Below are positions 1 to 11,224 of a stretch of 64,000 bases of DNA, in pieces. This DNA comes from Xestospongia bergquistia (taxonomy: Eukaryota; Porifera; Demospongiae; Haplosclerida; Petrosiidae), in contig OZ014421.1 of the NCBI GenBank assembly GCA_963965975.1, forward strand, positions 2,655,001 through 2,719,000. The letters are read 5' to 3'. The translations under genes and the position numbers were made by a program. Under the pieces are notes generated by a model. The model saw only the letters and a list, made by a program, of their open reading frames with translations, was not told the DNA's origin and searched no databases. Positions within the stretch are counted from its first letter, which is position 1. Every line of letters begins with the position of its first letter.

Positions 1-641
1 TATGCTGTTATTTATCATTATATTAAAAGTTATCATAGTAAGCATTACTTATGAATATTTGTACATTCAGAGAAATAACGTTTTCTTCTCTAATCTATAA
101 ATTTCTTATTACTGTAATTCAAGTATCTTAGAAGTTGAGATGTAATTGATTTTTGGAAGTTCATTAGAAATAATAATTGCTATGTTGATCATCACTACCA
201 GTGTTAGTTGATAATAACACCAACACCTGGCATCAAATTTTATCTTTAATTATAATTCTTTGCTATTCAATTACTTCTCTGATTTGATTTAGTTAGTGTC
301 TGTACAAATGCTTTTTGGTTTTGGTTCATGTATAAAGTATTATATACAATAATTAATACCAGTGCTTCATAACTTGAGGTTAATAAAATCGTATGACAAT
401 TTACCAAATACAGCAATGCATTATTATTTATCTCAACTACATTTGTTAACCTACAGTATTATTGATAATGATCAAACAGTTTATAGTTATTGAAGTTATT
501 TTGGTATCTCTAATGCTATGTTAAATAATTTAAATGATTTTTACCTCCTGTTATATCTAAAACACAAACGTATATTTTGTTCATTTTACAAATTTCTTCT
601 CTCTAATTACTCTAATTTATATCATATTATTCTTTATGTAG
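1..641. other. AT-rich non-coding stretch, probably intron
   Basis: I see no coding exon here. The next exon at 642 begins directly after a splice acceptor (TATGTAG), and its reading frame is in mid-repeat. This stretch is therefore most likely the end of an intron of the ankyrin-GTPase-Death gene, whose 5' part lies outside the window. Confidence 0.6.
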
Positions 642-3600
642 GATGGAAATACTCCATTGATGTTAGCATGTAAGGAGGGATGCCTGAATGCAGCTAAGGT
701 GTTATTAGAGCAAGGAGCAGATATGAATCTCATTGATGAAGTACGTTAGTGTGCTATCTTTACACCAATCAAATAAATAATTAGAAATTCAAAAGATCTT
801 AATGAGAATGTAGATTTGGAATTAAAAATGAGACATTTTGTAAATAGTTAATAGTAATTGTCAACACATTGTATGGTATTTTAAAATAGTAAATCAAAAC
901 TATCTGCGTGCAACCCTAAGCTCATAGATATGTACAATGTGAAGAAACCTCTCCTATCTCACAATTTGATTTTTTTTAAAAAAAGGATATTGTTATTACA
1001 ATTACCACTTCCCTCTCATTCTCCTTTACTAAAAAAAGAGTTAATAAGGAATGTCATATCCGACTGTTTTCATGGCTATGTACCAATTTCTGCAATAGTT
1101 TATGATGTAAAATCAGTAAATGTAATTTAAAACAAATGAAAAAACATCTGAATGGAGACAATATCTAATTTGACGAAAACTTGTAACTTGTGTGGACATT
1201 AAGTTCATAAATCTGCTTTCACCTTCTTACATCATTTAATCAGTTAGTTTTAACTTTTGCTTCTTTGAAAAAATTATCAATATAATATTAACAAATATAC
1301 TAATTAGAACAACAACAAATATTGATCAGGTATTTAAAATTTGGTCAGATGTCAAAACAAAGGAATATAGCAACAATGAATATGATAGTGGTAGTGATGA
1401 TGAACTGGATAATGTATTCCTAGAGGTTGTTGTGTTAGACGAATTGTTTAAAAGTAGACATAAAAATTTAATGCATGTTATCATTAGCTCATTCAGAATC
1501 ATAGCCTTAGTATAGCAAGGATTATAAAAGTAAGTTTATACTGTGTCCTTGCTTAGTATGTTACATCTAGATCAATGATTTTAAGTATATTATAAGTAGA
1601 CAAATGAAGAGTTTTAACTCTACATTTTTTTTGATCTTTAAAAGTGAACTGCTCAAGTGTTACTATTCTATTCAATTGTGGCATGTTTGGCAACTCTATT
1701 GTGTAGGAACAATGTAAAATTTTGGTATCTAGAAAGTGCAATCTTTAAACTTCAAATACAACGATTAATCAAAACACCTGTGTAGAAACTAGTTATATAA
1801 AACCACTGACTGAATTCTTCATTTTTAAATAACACCTTCAGATCTATTTATGTATATTCATATGTTTTAATGTAGGAGCATATCAATTCAATACTATCCC
1901 ATTCTATTATTGTGTGGGTCATTTAAGAGCAGTAACACTATTAATTTTCATATAATTAGCTTCTAACATTTCCTTTTCTATAAATAAATTCATCAGTTTG
2001 TTTCTTTTTATCTCACATCAATCAAAGTATGCTTACACTTACCTAAACCTTTTTTTAAAACCATATATCATTGTAATGACTGCAACTGAAGTGACAGCAA
2101 ACACCCTGTTAAAGAGAGCCATGACTTTAATTAGTACTTCATAAGCAAAAATCTTGATTTAATTTGAAGATAAGCAATTCCTTTTGAAGTTTTAATAGAC
2201 ATAAAAGTTATCTTAGATTGTTTAGAACTGTTACAACTGATGATGCGATAAAATATAGCCAAAAAGAAAGTAATTATATGTGTTTTAGAATCTTTGTCAT
2301 ATCATTGTTAACTATGGTTTCAGGATCATTTGCTGTGATTGGATCATTTATTAAGAAAGTAACATTATGACTAAAAATTTGCCATATAAAACTTTGTAAG
2401 AAAACTTAGAATCATATCATTATGAAAAAAATCACCAGCTATGTTTTCTTTGATCGGTAAATGGAAATTAATTTTGTTTGTCATTTGGTTTGATTATTAA
2501 GCTCAATCAGAATCTTAATTGAAGTATAGCAAGAAGATATAACTTATTTGACCTTGTTGTTGTCTTTCCAAAAGCAGACTAATAAATTACATATTCATGT
2601 GATACTTAAGACAATTACATTCATAGACAAATGTCACACCTTTTCTGACAGAATAATATTTATGAAGCCTGTACTACATGATGAATCCATGTATGTGATT
2701 TAATGATATAATAGATAATGTTAAACAGAATCATTGTTTACATTAATTTTGTAGAAAAAGTGGAGAATTTATTGAAATAATACACTAGATGAAACATAGA
2801 GGAATGACAGCAATCAAATTTTACAGACAGATTCCATCTATTCTTTTCTATGGGAAATAGTGATTTAGATGTTGAAGTTTGAGATAGTTGGTACAGGATA
2901 TGTATAATAAGAAGTTGAAAGAGACAAACTTGTTATAAAAAATCAGTTGAATTTTGTAGAAAATTAAAAAGGCAATATCATTAGTTTAAAATCATCATTA
3001 GTACTACTGATGAAACTATTGATAGTTTTTGCTGCTAATATAATATTTTTAATATAATTACTTTTCCACACCTGTAAGTAGTTTATTAGTGTGCATCTGA
3101 AAAAACAAGATAAGAAGTTTCTTTCCACTGATTGAATACGTGTAGTTAAATGTATATCAAATCCAATGAATGTTCTGCAGTAAGAAAGAACAAAGATCTT
3201 AGTAATGTTAATATTTTGTGATATAAAACTTTTATTGATTCATAAGTGCTGAATAGTGACTAGGTCTATCGTTTATCACTCTATCTTTGTAACTTGATAT
3301 GAAAATCAGTGAAATATATTGTACATACCTGTCAGTTGATACTTCCTAATTTCATAGGCTTTTTGGGAAATTGGGGAATAGGACAATAAAGGCAATTATT
3401 GGACAATATATGGGAAATATTCCAATTACATTGGTACTTGTCAAGATTACTAAGTGAATGAAGAGAAAGACACATATTATCTGATGGTTATAGCTAAATT
3501 TTATTATGTGAGAGTAAGTGCAGTCATCACAAATGAGAACTCTTGTCATTTACAATAAAATTAATAGTATATCTTTATTATGTAAAATGTCTTTATTATG

Positions 3601-6600
3601 AATCTTATCCATGACCCAAGATCTGTAACCATGCAGTTTTACAGTAATAGACAAGCCATGTCACATATTTAGGTCTTATTTAGAAGTACATTTAGAATCT
3701 TTCATGTTGAAGTGATGAATAAAGCATTTATCATTGATACACTGTAAAAATTAATATGTCATTTTAACAACTAATTTGTAGTTTACATTGATGGATTACT
3801 ATTGAATTTAAAATTCTTGAGAATTACTCACTATGTAATTTGTTGGCATGTTGTACTGGTACATACCAACAAATTATACTACAAGTAATTCACATAAATT
3901 CTACATTTTGTAGTAATCCATCCATGTAAACTACAAATTAGTTGTTAAAATGACATATTCATTTTTACAGTGTATGTCTCACACAATAGTTATTTCTATG
4001 TATCGTTATATAATAACAAATAGACTGGATGGTTTCATAACAAGTGAATTAGCATAGAGCTGGATCTAATACACAAACCGAAAAATTGTGAGAAGTGACA
4101 AATCATCAGATTGATAAAGATTTTTTATTTATTACTAAGTTATGTACCTCTTGTTGTGGGTAAATTTTTATTAATAGTATGTGGTTGTATGTCCCTTATG
4201 CACATGCTATTTGTTCTATTTCCAACAAAATTCTTTGTCAATGAAGTAAGTTGGATCATTCACTTCCTCACACTCTGAATGTTTTCATAATCTTATTAAA
4301 TTAATGCTGTTAAATGTTGACAAGTCTTTCCATTTAGGCATTTATTTTGAAAATTAACAATGTTTAAATTTATTCATTTATAAATTATATATTCTTCCTA
4401 CTGATCAATAACAGTTTACATTTAATTGTACAATTTTGTACAAAGAATACTTATATTTTCTTATATAATAGTTAGACAACATGTACTGCCTTAGTGGCAA
4501 AAATGTTACCTTAAAAGTAGTGTGTAATTAAAGTTATAACCATTGATGTATTTTCTCTAGGATGGTAACTCCCCTTTGATGTTAGCGTGTATAATGGGAC
4601 ACCTTGAAATTGCAGTGCTTCTGATAGACAATGGAGCAGACAGGTTTATAATTAATAAAGTAAGTAAGCATCTTCAAATTTAGCATTCAATCAACTTAAA
4701 ATTGGAATGCTTAAAAAAGTCATTAATGATCTGTACTGTTAAAAGCTTAACATTCTACTAATGTGGTTAGTTTAGCCCTAAAAATATAAAAACATGTTTA
4801 GATAGTAAAGATCTTCAGCTGTTTTATTATGAAATTTTAGGACTTGCAAAATTTTGCTAGTATTTGTATGACATTAAATTTTGACATCTGTAATACTTTG
4901 GAGTACTTAAAAAGTAATTAATTTATTTTCGTGTTGGTAATGTGTTCCTTGCATGTACGAAGCTTAAACCAATTAATGTTAATGATATAATAATTTAATT
5001 TTGTCTGTAATACTGATAAATAATATTGATGATGGAGTTTTTATATTTTAATAGAGTGGAGACACTGCTTTGTCTTTGGCTAAGAAAAAAGCCATTGATT
5101 TTCACAAAAACTTCACTGAACATGTCGACAAATATGGTAAGCAGTGCTTGAATCTTTGTATCACTTTTAGTTGATTTCATTAGATAAAACCATTTTAATA
5201 CAAGCTCTCAATGAGGGCTATGTCGTTTTATCAATTATAAAACTATTGTTAATTGGTCCTCCTGCTGTTGGAAAGACGTCTTTCAAGCATCTTCTCTTTA
5301 ATTGGAAGCCACCTCGTCATCATGACAGCACAGCTATTGCTGACCGACCGATTAGAGCTGTTGAAAGGATAGCTACAATTGATGGAGCCAAAAGCTGGGA
5401 AATGGTCACAACTGAAGATTTAATGCAAATGCTTGCAGATGATATCCAATCTCATTCAATTTTCATGGAGCATGAGACAGAATTATCAGATTTATCACTT
5501 GATATACAGAAATCAATTGAAATGGCAGCTAATGAGATGGGAGCTCAATCTATCACTCTTCATACTGACGACAAAGTTTTGGATAGCAGCATGAGTCCTA
5601 ACTCTACTGCTAAATCATTTCATGAGCCATTGTCACCATTAGATGCAAGTGCCCCGCTAAAGGAAACTAAAGGGCATCTATATGTAAGTGATAATGAACA
5701 TAAAGATTCCAAACAGCTTCTCCTCAAATATAAACCGCAACGTGCAGAAACAAAACATGAAGGTTCTGTTCTTGACCATCCTTCAAATGTCAATGAATCT
5801 GATGTCTATAGTAAAAAACGTGCTAGCATTATACAGCTTTCTCAGAGTATTCTTACCAAAATGGGCAAACCTAGTCAGCAGCAGCTATCTCAGTCAACCT
5901 GGATATATGTACTTGATAGTGGTGGTCAGCCACAGTTTGCTGATGTATCTAGAGCATTTGTTCGAGGCAATACTATCAATGTGATTGTACACAAATTGAC
6001 AGATCGTCTGGCAAGTAAGCCTGTCTTTCAATACTCTGTTAAAGGAGAGGCACTAACCCAACCAAAGGAGCTGAGGATGAGTAATCTTGAACTTATTACA
6101 ACGTTCATTCATTCCATTTCATCAGCTAAATTTGTTGATGACAATGAATGTACTCCTACTTTTCTTATTATTGGTACCTATAACGAAAAGATGGGAGGTC
6201 TGCGTCGGCCATTTCAAGAGTCAATTAAAGAGAAAAATGCTCAGCTCATATCAGCTTTAAAACCATATGAAAAGCAGTTGATTTTTTATAATCAAGCTAA
6301 GCAGCAACTTATTATTCCTGTTGACAACATGAAATATTGGAAACGTGAGAAGCTTTCATCCCTTATTAGGACATATGTAACTGGTCATGAGAAAGCAATC
6401 ATTAAGAGAAAAACTCCAATTCGTTGGTATGTTCTTGAGTCAAATATCAAGGATGAAAGTAAACAAGTTTGTCATGGTATTGTATCTCGAGCTCACTGCG
6501 AAGAGATAGGAATAAAACTAGGGATGAACAGAGCACAAGTTTTTAGAGCTCTTCAATTCTTCAAGTCCTTCTCTGTATTCCTACACTTTGAGAGTTATTC

Positions 6601-8605
6601 TCATCTTGTGTTCACTAATCCACAATACTTTCTAGATGCCCTCTCTTCTATTATTCGTGTATCGTTTGTTGATTTTCCTGAAAAAGTCCTGCAAAAAGGA
6701 AAGGTGTTGCCACCAAAAGTGCACCAAAGACTACGAGAAGAAGGGCTTTTCACTGAAGATTTTCTAGATCTTGTATCTATTCCATTTTCCCCCGGTCTCT
6801 TTGACAAGCTCGATCTATTACAATTGCTGTGTGATCTTTGTATCATTGCTAAAATTCGAGACAATGACAAGCTATATTATTTCATTCCCAGTGCATTGTC
6901 TCCTAAGCAACTCACACATGAACAAAAGAAATTTTTTTCGAAATCATGTGAGCCATTGGTATTATCATACAACCAAGGAGTAGTACCTCAAGTATGTAAA
7001 ATCATTCACTGTAAAATTGATATGTCATTTTAACAAATACTTTGTACATTACATGAGTGGATTACTATGGAATGTAGAATTTATATGAATTATTCATTGT
7101 AGGTATGTACCAGTACAACATATGAACAAATTACATAGTCAGCAATTCTCAAGAATTCTATATTCCATAGTAATCCATCTATGTAAACTACAAATTAGTT
7201 GTTAAAATGACATATTAATTTTTACAGTGTTTAATTTAGGTAAATCTTACGTTAATTTATGAATATGTATATTTGTAGGGTTTGTTTCCTGCAACAGTAG
7301 TAGCTTTACTGAACAGAAAAGAGCGACCGTATTTTACCCTTGATTGTCTAACAACACAATTTCCTTGTCAGTTACGATATGCCATTAAGCTGAAGTCCAG
7401 CGAGCCTCATGGTTCATTACTTCTTGTTGACGCAATGAAATGGATGGAGATCTATTGGACAGGTGATCATGAAGAGTGTTCAGCTTTGCGATCTGTTGTA
7501 ACTACAGCCATTACTTCTTGTGCTGAACCTCTTGCTTATCATCAATCAGCTTTAAGTTGTAATTTTGCCTTTCTCTGTGATCAAAAACACCAGATCCAGC
7601 ATGATATGCCTTGCATTCATCTAGCTGCTGTTACAATTAACAAGAAGAATATAGCTAAAGTATCTTGTACAATACAAGACTTGCCACCAGTTGAGCTAAA
7701 TGACAGATGCAAAGTCTGGATGGAAGGAGTAGGTCAGTAATTATTTGTAATTTTGAGAGTTATTAAGGTATCTTTGTTGATAGACTATGAGACAATAAAT
7801 AGAGGTAATTCAGGTTCTGGTACTCAGACACAAAAATCACAATTAGGTAAGAGTGTGTTGTCCTTGCATTTCCAATTAATAATGTACAAGTTAATGGCTT
7901 TACATTAGCAAAAGGCAAAATATTGGTATATAATATATGCATTACAGCAATTTATTGCCTAATTATCAATATATATTTTTTTAATAGACAAAAAGCATGT
8001 GAACAAAGATCATTCAGTGGACAGTCAACAACAAATTACTTCAGGTATGTATACTATCATAGCTGGAAACTATAATGTACATAAAGCAATGTATCCATTT
8101 TTATCTGTAACTGCAGTTACTTCATTATACTTTCATTATAGATATTACTGATAGTGGTCTACTTGTTCAACATGAGAAAGAAGTTTGTGTTCCTGTTAAT
8201 ATTGGTAAGACTTGGTATCTGCAAGTAATGCAAGTACATATCCATACATGTGTATCTTCATGAACTTATTTATTATTCTGTATATATGTAAATATATATT
8301 GATGATATGTCTTTATAATCATAGATAACAAATTGGATCTTATTCGTTTACTATCACCCATTGAATATAAATGGAGACACTTAGGACAAGCTTTGAAGAT
8401 TAGTCATGGAGATCTGGAGAATATACAAGTCCAAAGAAACTACAATGCTGACAGACTTGCAGACGTCATTCAGTTTTGGATTAACCAACGACCTACTGCA
8501 GTTACTTGGCATACTATAATAACAGCAGTGGATTTACCTCCAGTTCATGAGTCTTCTATAGCAAAACGTATTCTGGATATGTGTCTTTCCAAGACTAGTG
8601 ACTGA
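642..8605 (+). CDS. Ankyrin-Roc/COR GTPase-Death domain protein (5' partial)
   Basis: Exons I assign by splice sites and phase: 642-740, 4561-4659, 5055-5136, 5184-6991, 7279-7732, 7784-7846, 7988-8044, 8142-8204, 8325-8605. They sum to 3006 bases, exactly 1002 codons including TGA. Seen: exons 1 and 2 are each one 33-residue ankyrin repeat (DGNTPLMLAC, DGNSPLMLAC). A third, degenerate repeat precedes a P-loop GPPAVGKTS (about residues 118-126). Switch motif DSGGQ lies near 338 and a divergent G4-like GTYNE near 424. A COR-like region follows (about 490-750), including the join VVPQ|GLFPATVV. The last 93 residues (IRLLSPIEYKWRHLGQALKI onward) form a Death domain. Known: Roc-COR proteins bind GTP and dimerise through COR; Death domains recruit signalling partners. 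Inferred role: a cytoplasmic innate-sensing or cell-death scaffold. Exons 6-8 are short linkers, all in phase 1 and each opening with Asp. The start codon is not in the window. Alternative: a DAPK1/MFHAS-like ROCO protein lacking a kinase. Confidence 0.85.
925..1255 (+). repeat. Dispersed repeat, copy 1 (second copy near 63.6 kb)
   Basis: This segment aligns collinearly with about 63595-63890. Both share blocks such as ATCTGAATGGAGACAATATC and TCTAATTTGAC, then ACTTGTAACTTG and a CTACATCATTT-like block. The copies have diverged by substitutions and small gaps. It is probably a transposon-derived interspersed repeat. No terminal repeats were recognised. Confidence 0.7.
1307..1515 (+). pseudogene. 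Acidic open remnant, perhaps a transposase N-terminus
   Basis: About 69 codons are open here without a start codon, ending at TAG. The translation includes the acidic run YDSGSDDELDNVF, in a style common at the N-terminus of piggyBac-type transposases. That similarity is the only support and it is weak. No catalytic part follows. The tail GCTCA.TCAGAATC..AGTATAGCAAG recurs around 2500, so at least its end is a dispersed repeat. Confidence 0.25.
3740..3972. mobile_element. Foldback MITE, copy 1
   Basis: The element is 233 bp with long inverted arms. The left end CACTGTAAAAATTAATATGT matches the right end read backwards (ACATATTCATTTTTACAGTG). It is flanked by TA on both sides, as expected for a Tc1/mariner-type target duplication. 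Most of its length is self-complementary. A second copy lies in another intron of the same gene at 7007-7229, in the opposite orientation. There is no coding capacity. Confidence 0.85.
7007..7229. mobile_element. Foldback MITE, copy 2, in the short intron before the COR-B exon
   Basis: The left end CACTGTAAAATTGATATGTC and right end TTTTTACAGTG match the termini of 3740-3972. The interior matches that copy in reverse orientation. It starts 15 bases after the donor at 6992 and fills about 80% of the 287-bp intron. Flanks are TT rather than TA, so the target duplication is unclear. The large exon's reading frame runs on into the MITE to a stop at 7031-7033. Confidence 0.82.
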
Positions 8606-9875
8606 ATAATATTCCCTCCTTATCAAACACTGTCAATGTGTATGCATGTATGAACTAGCTGATAATTACATCATAATAGGTTTTATATCTAAACAGTGCA
8701 TTGTCCACTTTTTTAGTTGTATTAATTTAATTTTGTTGACTTTAATTGACTGTAGTTGCTTTGTAATTTGACTTTGTATTTCTCATTAAAAAATTGATTA
8801 ATCTTTTACTTAAATAGTTGTTCCTCTGACATGATGTGTAAACAATGACACCATAATTTTATTGAGACACTTGGTTTGCATATGAGGTATATATATATAG
8901 CTGGTTAATTGGATGAATTTGTCAGCAAAGATGAAGTCTTAAACATTTATTAATTAAGTAATAATTATAAGACTAAAGTTAAAGCATTCTAAGAATAATG
9001 TCTTCATTGTATATCATTTTGTACACAGGGCTAAGATACTTTGTGAACAATACTGTAAACTATAATGTAAACTCTAGTTTACATCATAGTTTACAATGGA
9101 TGACACTTAGCATTTCTACTTCTGTAGACTACAGTAGATGAACTGATTTGGACGAAGCATGTACAAAGCAATGTACACTAGATATTAACTTCTTTGTAAA
9201 CTCTATATACATTAGATAAAGGTCATCATAAATTATACTGCAACAATTTTTTATTGAAAAGAATTTGAGTCTATGTGTACGGTCAATAATAAATTAAGAT
9301 GCAATGCTGTGTTCTATTCAGTTCAACAGCAAATTTGAGCCTCAAGCACAACTATATAAGAGATGAAAATTAACAGCTATGATACATCAAATAACCTACA
9401 TTAGAGTTGTTAAGTGTAACACAATTTTCATTGTGTAGCTACAAAGGAAAAACTTTTTAGTAAGTATAGAAGTTCATGACATTATTTCATACAATGGAGT
9501 GATACATGATATATATATAATATATATAGTAATGAGTGCCAATAGATGATAGATATTGTAATTTTCATAAATGATCACATAAGAGGTTACATTTGGACAA
9601 CAACCTGTAAAAGTTATCAGAAAATATGAATCAAGTAATATACCTTAATACATTTCAGAGATGTTTGCAGTTCACACAAACAGCTATGGTAAGATGCAAT
9701 GACTACCATAAGCATAAATTACATGTACCTTAATGAGTGGGAGTTACACTTCTGGCAACAGAACTATTACCTAAGAGTACAAAGTGATGATTATATAATA
9801 ATTACTATGTTCACCAGTATCAGTTTATATTACCCATTTTGGTGCATCATTAGGTGGAACAATAGCACAATGTGA
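8606..9875. other. 3' flank of the ANK-GTPase-Death gene
   Basis: This stretch has no coding exon. ATTAAA at 8785-8790 is a possible polyadenylation signal for the upstream gene, 180 bases past its stop. A strong hairpin lies at 9055-9094. The rest is AT-rich sequence with nothing recognised. Confidence 0.45.
9055..9094. repeat. Nested palindrome built on GTAAACTATNATGTAAACT
   Basis: Two 19-bp arms, GTAAACTATAATGTAAACT and AGTTTACATCATAGTTTAC, are separated by two bases and pair with one mismatch. Outer CTAAG/CTTAG bases extend the symmetry weakly. This is likely the core of a small foldback element. Confidence 0.65.
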
Positions 9876-11224
9876 TCATTCCTTTCTAATCTTCTTTTCA
9901 ACCAATTCACTAGCAGGAGACTTAATTTGGTTGTTACTGAATTGATCATCTAGAATTTTCATAAACTCATTAAGTCCTATAACAACATAATAACAGTGTA
10001 TATAATTGATTCTTAATGCCTACTATTAGTACGCCACAATAATTTGTGTTCAGTTATTCCATTAAGGTTTTTGGGATTATCTGATTCTTCACTTATGTAT
10101 AACAAGTTCCATTTCAGTTTTCACTGACTCTCGTCTCTGGAGTCTCTTTAAGAAAAATATTAATTATAATTATTATAGCACACAGTCTCAGCTTTTAGCA
10201 TAATATTCTAGAGTTAATTCATAATTATTACATATACACGTTCATGTTGTGATCTGTATTGTCTGCTTTGATTGATTCTACACAAAATCTCCTTTGTCAG
10301 ACTGATGCGCAAGGAAAGGACGGCGCAGATTATCATAACAACATCTGCCACTAAAAACATGTTGAAAACACTCAGATATCTTCTCAGCCAGTCTTACTTT
10401 TTATTTCTTTTTATGAAACTTTGCAGCTTGGTTGACCTTGAATTTGTTCAGTAATAGAGACTTGAACATTTTGTTGTAATCAGATGAAAAACGAAGAATA
10501 CGAATTATAATAATTATTATTATTTCAATCACCTACCTTCTGATTTGAATCCTTAAATTGATTTTTTTATTTTTTATGGATGGAATACACTTTGTTCTGA
10601 AAAGAGTGGTTTTAACAACACTACACAGCAATTTAAGTAAACCTACAGATAATGTACAAGTTGCTACTCCTTTTCTTTTTTCATCACTGCTACTTGAACT
10701 AGGAGTAGTTGATGACGACAGTTTGTCAATTTGTGACTGTAAAGTTCTCAGTTTTTCTTGTAGTTGATTTTGTCTTACTTCAAAAGCTTCTTGACTGTCA
10801 ATAACCTGCTGTAGCATCACTTGTTGTTGTTGTAAGATTGCTACAATATCACTATTGCCAGAAGTGATGGGATTGAATCATTACTAATTTACTACCAAAT
10901 TGAGTACATGATCTCAAGTGGAATGTCTTCAAAATTAATACTATCATCATCACAATTTAACTATTCATTACTAGAACTTTTTCCTCTACTACAATCCTCT
11001 GTTGTAGCTCCAAGTTTCATTCCTGGGATATATATTTATACCTGGTTTACCTATCAACTGGTGGACCATTGAACGTCAATTGACAAGGTTGTAAAACTCG
11101 GGATCACTTGACAGAAAAACTTTTGAGTGCTGTCATTTCTATAAACAGGACCAGTGTAGTACGACGAGTGTCTTGGACCACTATGAGATCTAGACGAGCT
11201 ATAGAAACTTCGAGCATTAGCCAT
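9876..11224 (-). pseudogene. Broken gene for a coiled-coil protein
   Basis: Read on the minus strand, an ATG at 11224 opens MANARSFYSSSRSHSGPRHS, rich in Ser, Tyr and Pro. Downstream come pieces in different frames: LGATTEDCSRGKSSSNE followed by TAG and LNCDDDSINFEDIPLEIMYS, then DIVAILQQQQVMLQQVIDSQ with a heptad-like stretch (EVRQNQLQEKLRTLQSQIDK) near 10700-10840. A final part at 9876-9976 follows a good acceptor and contains LNEFMKILDDQFSNNQIKSP before TGA. In-frame TAGs and the need to change frame argue that it is decayed, though unrecognised introns could rescue parts. The family is not recognised. It converges on the ANK-GTPase-Death gene. Confidence 0.4.

Larger units (their letters stand above)
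741..4560 (+). other. Long intron of the ANK-GTPase-Death gene
   Basis: The donor GTACGT at 741 and acceptor CTCTAG at 4560 are in phase 0, so the two ankyrin repeats join cleanly. The intron holds a dispersed repeat (925-1255), an acidic open remnant (1307-1515) and a foldback MITE (3740-3972). No other exon was recognised, although further 99-bp ankyrin exons could be hidden if divergent. Confidence 0.65.

Noticed and set aside
5688..6983. Several small frames overlapping the GTPase exon
   Set aside because: All lie inside the 1808-bp coding exon in other frames or on the other strand.
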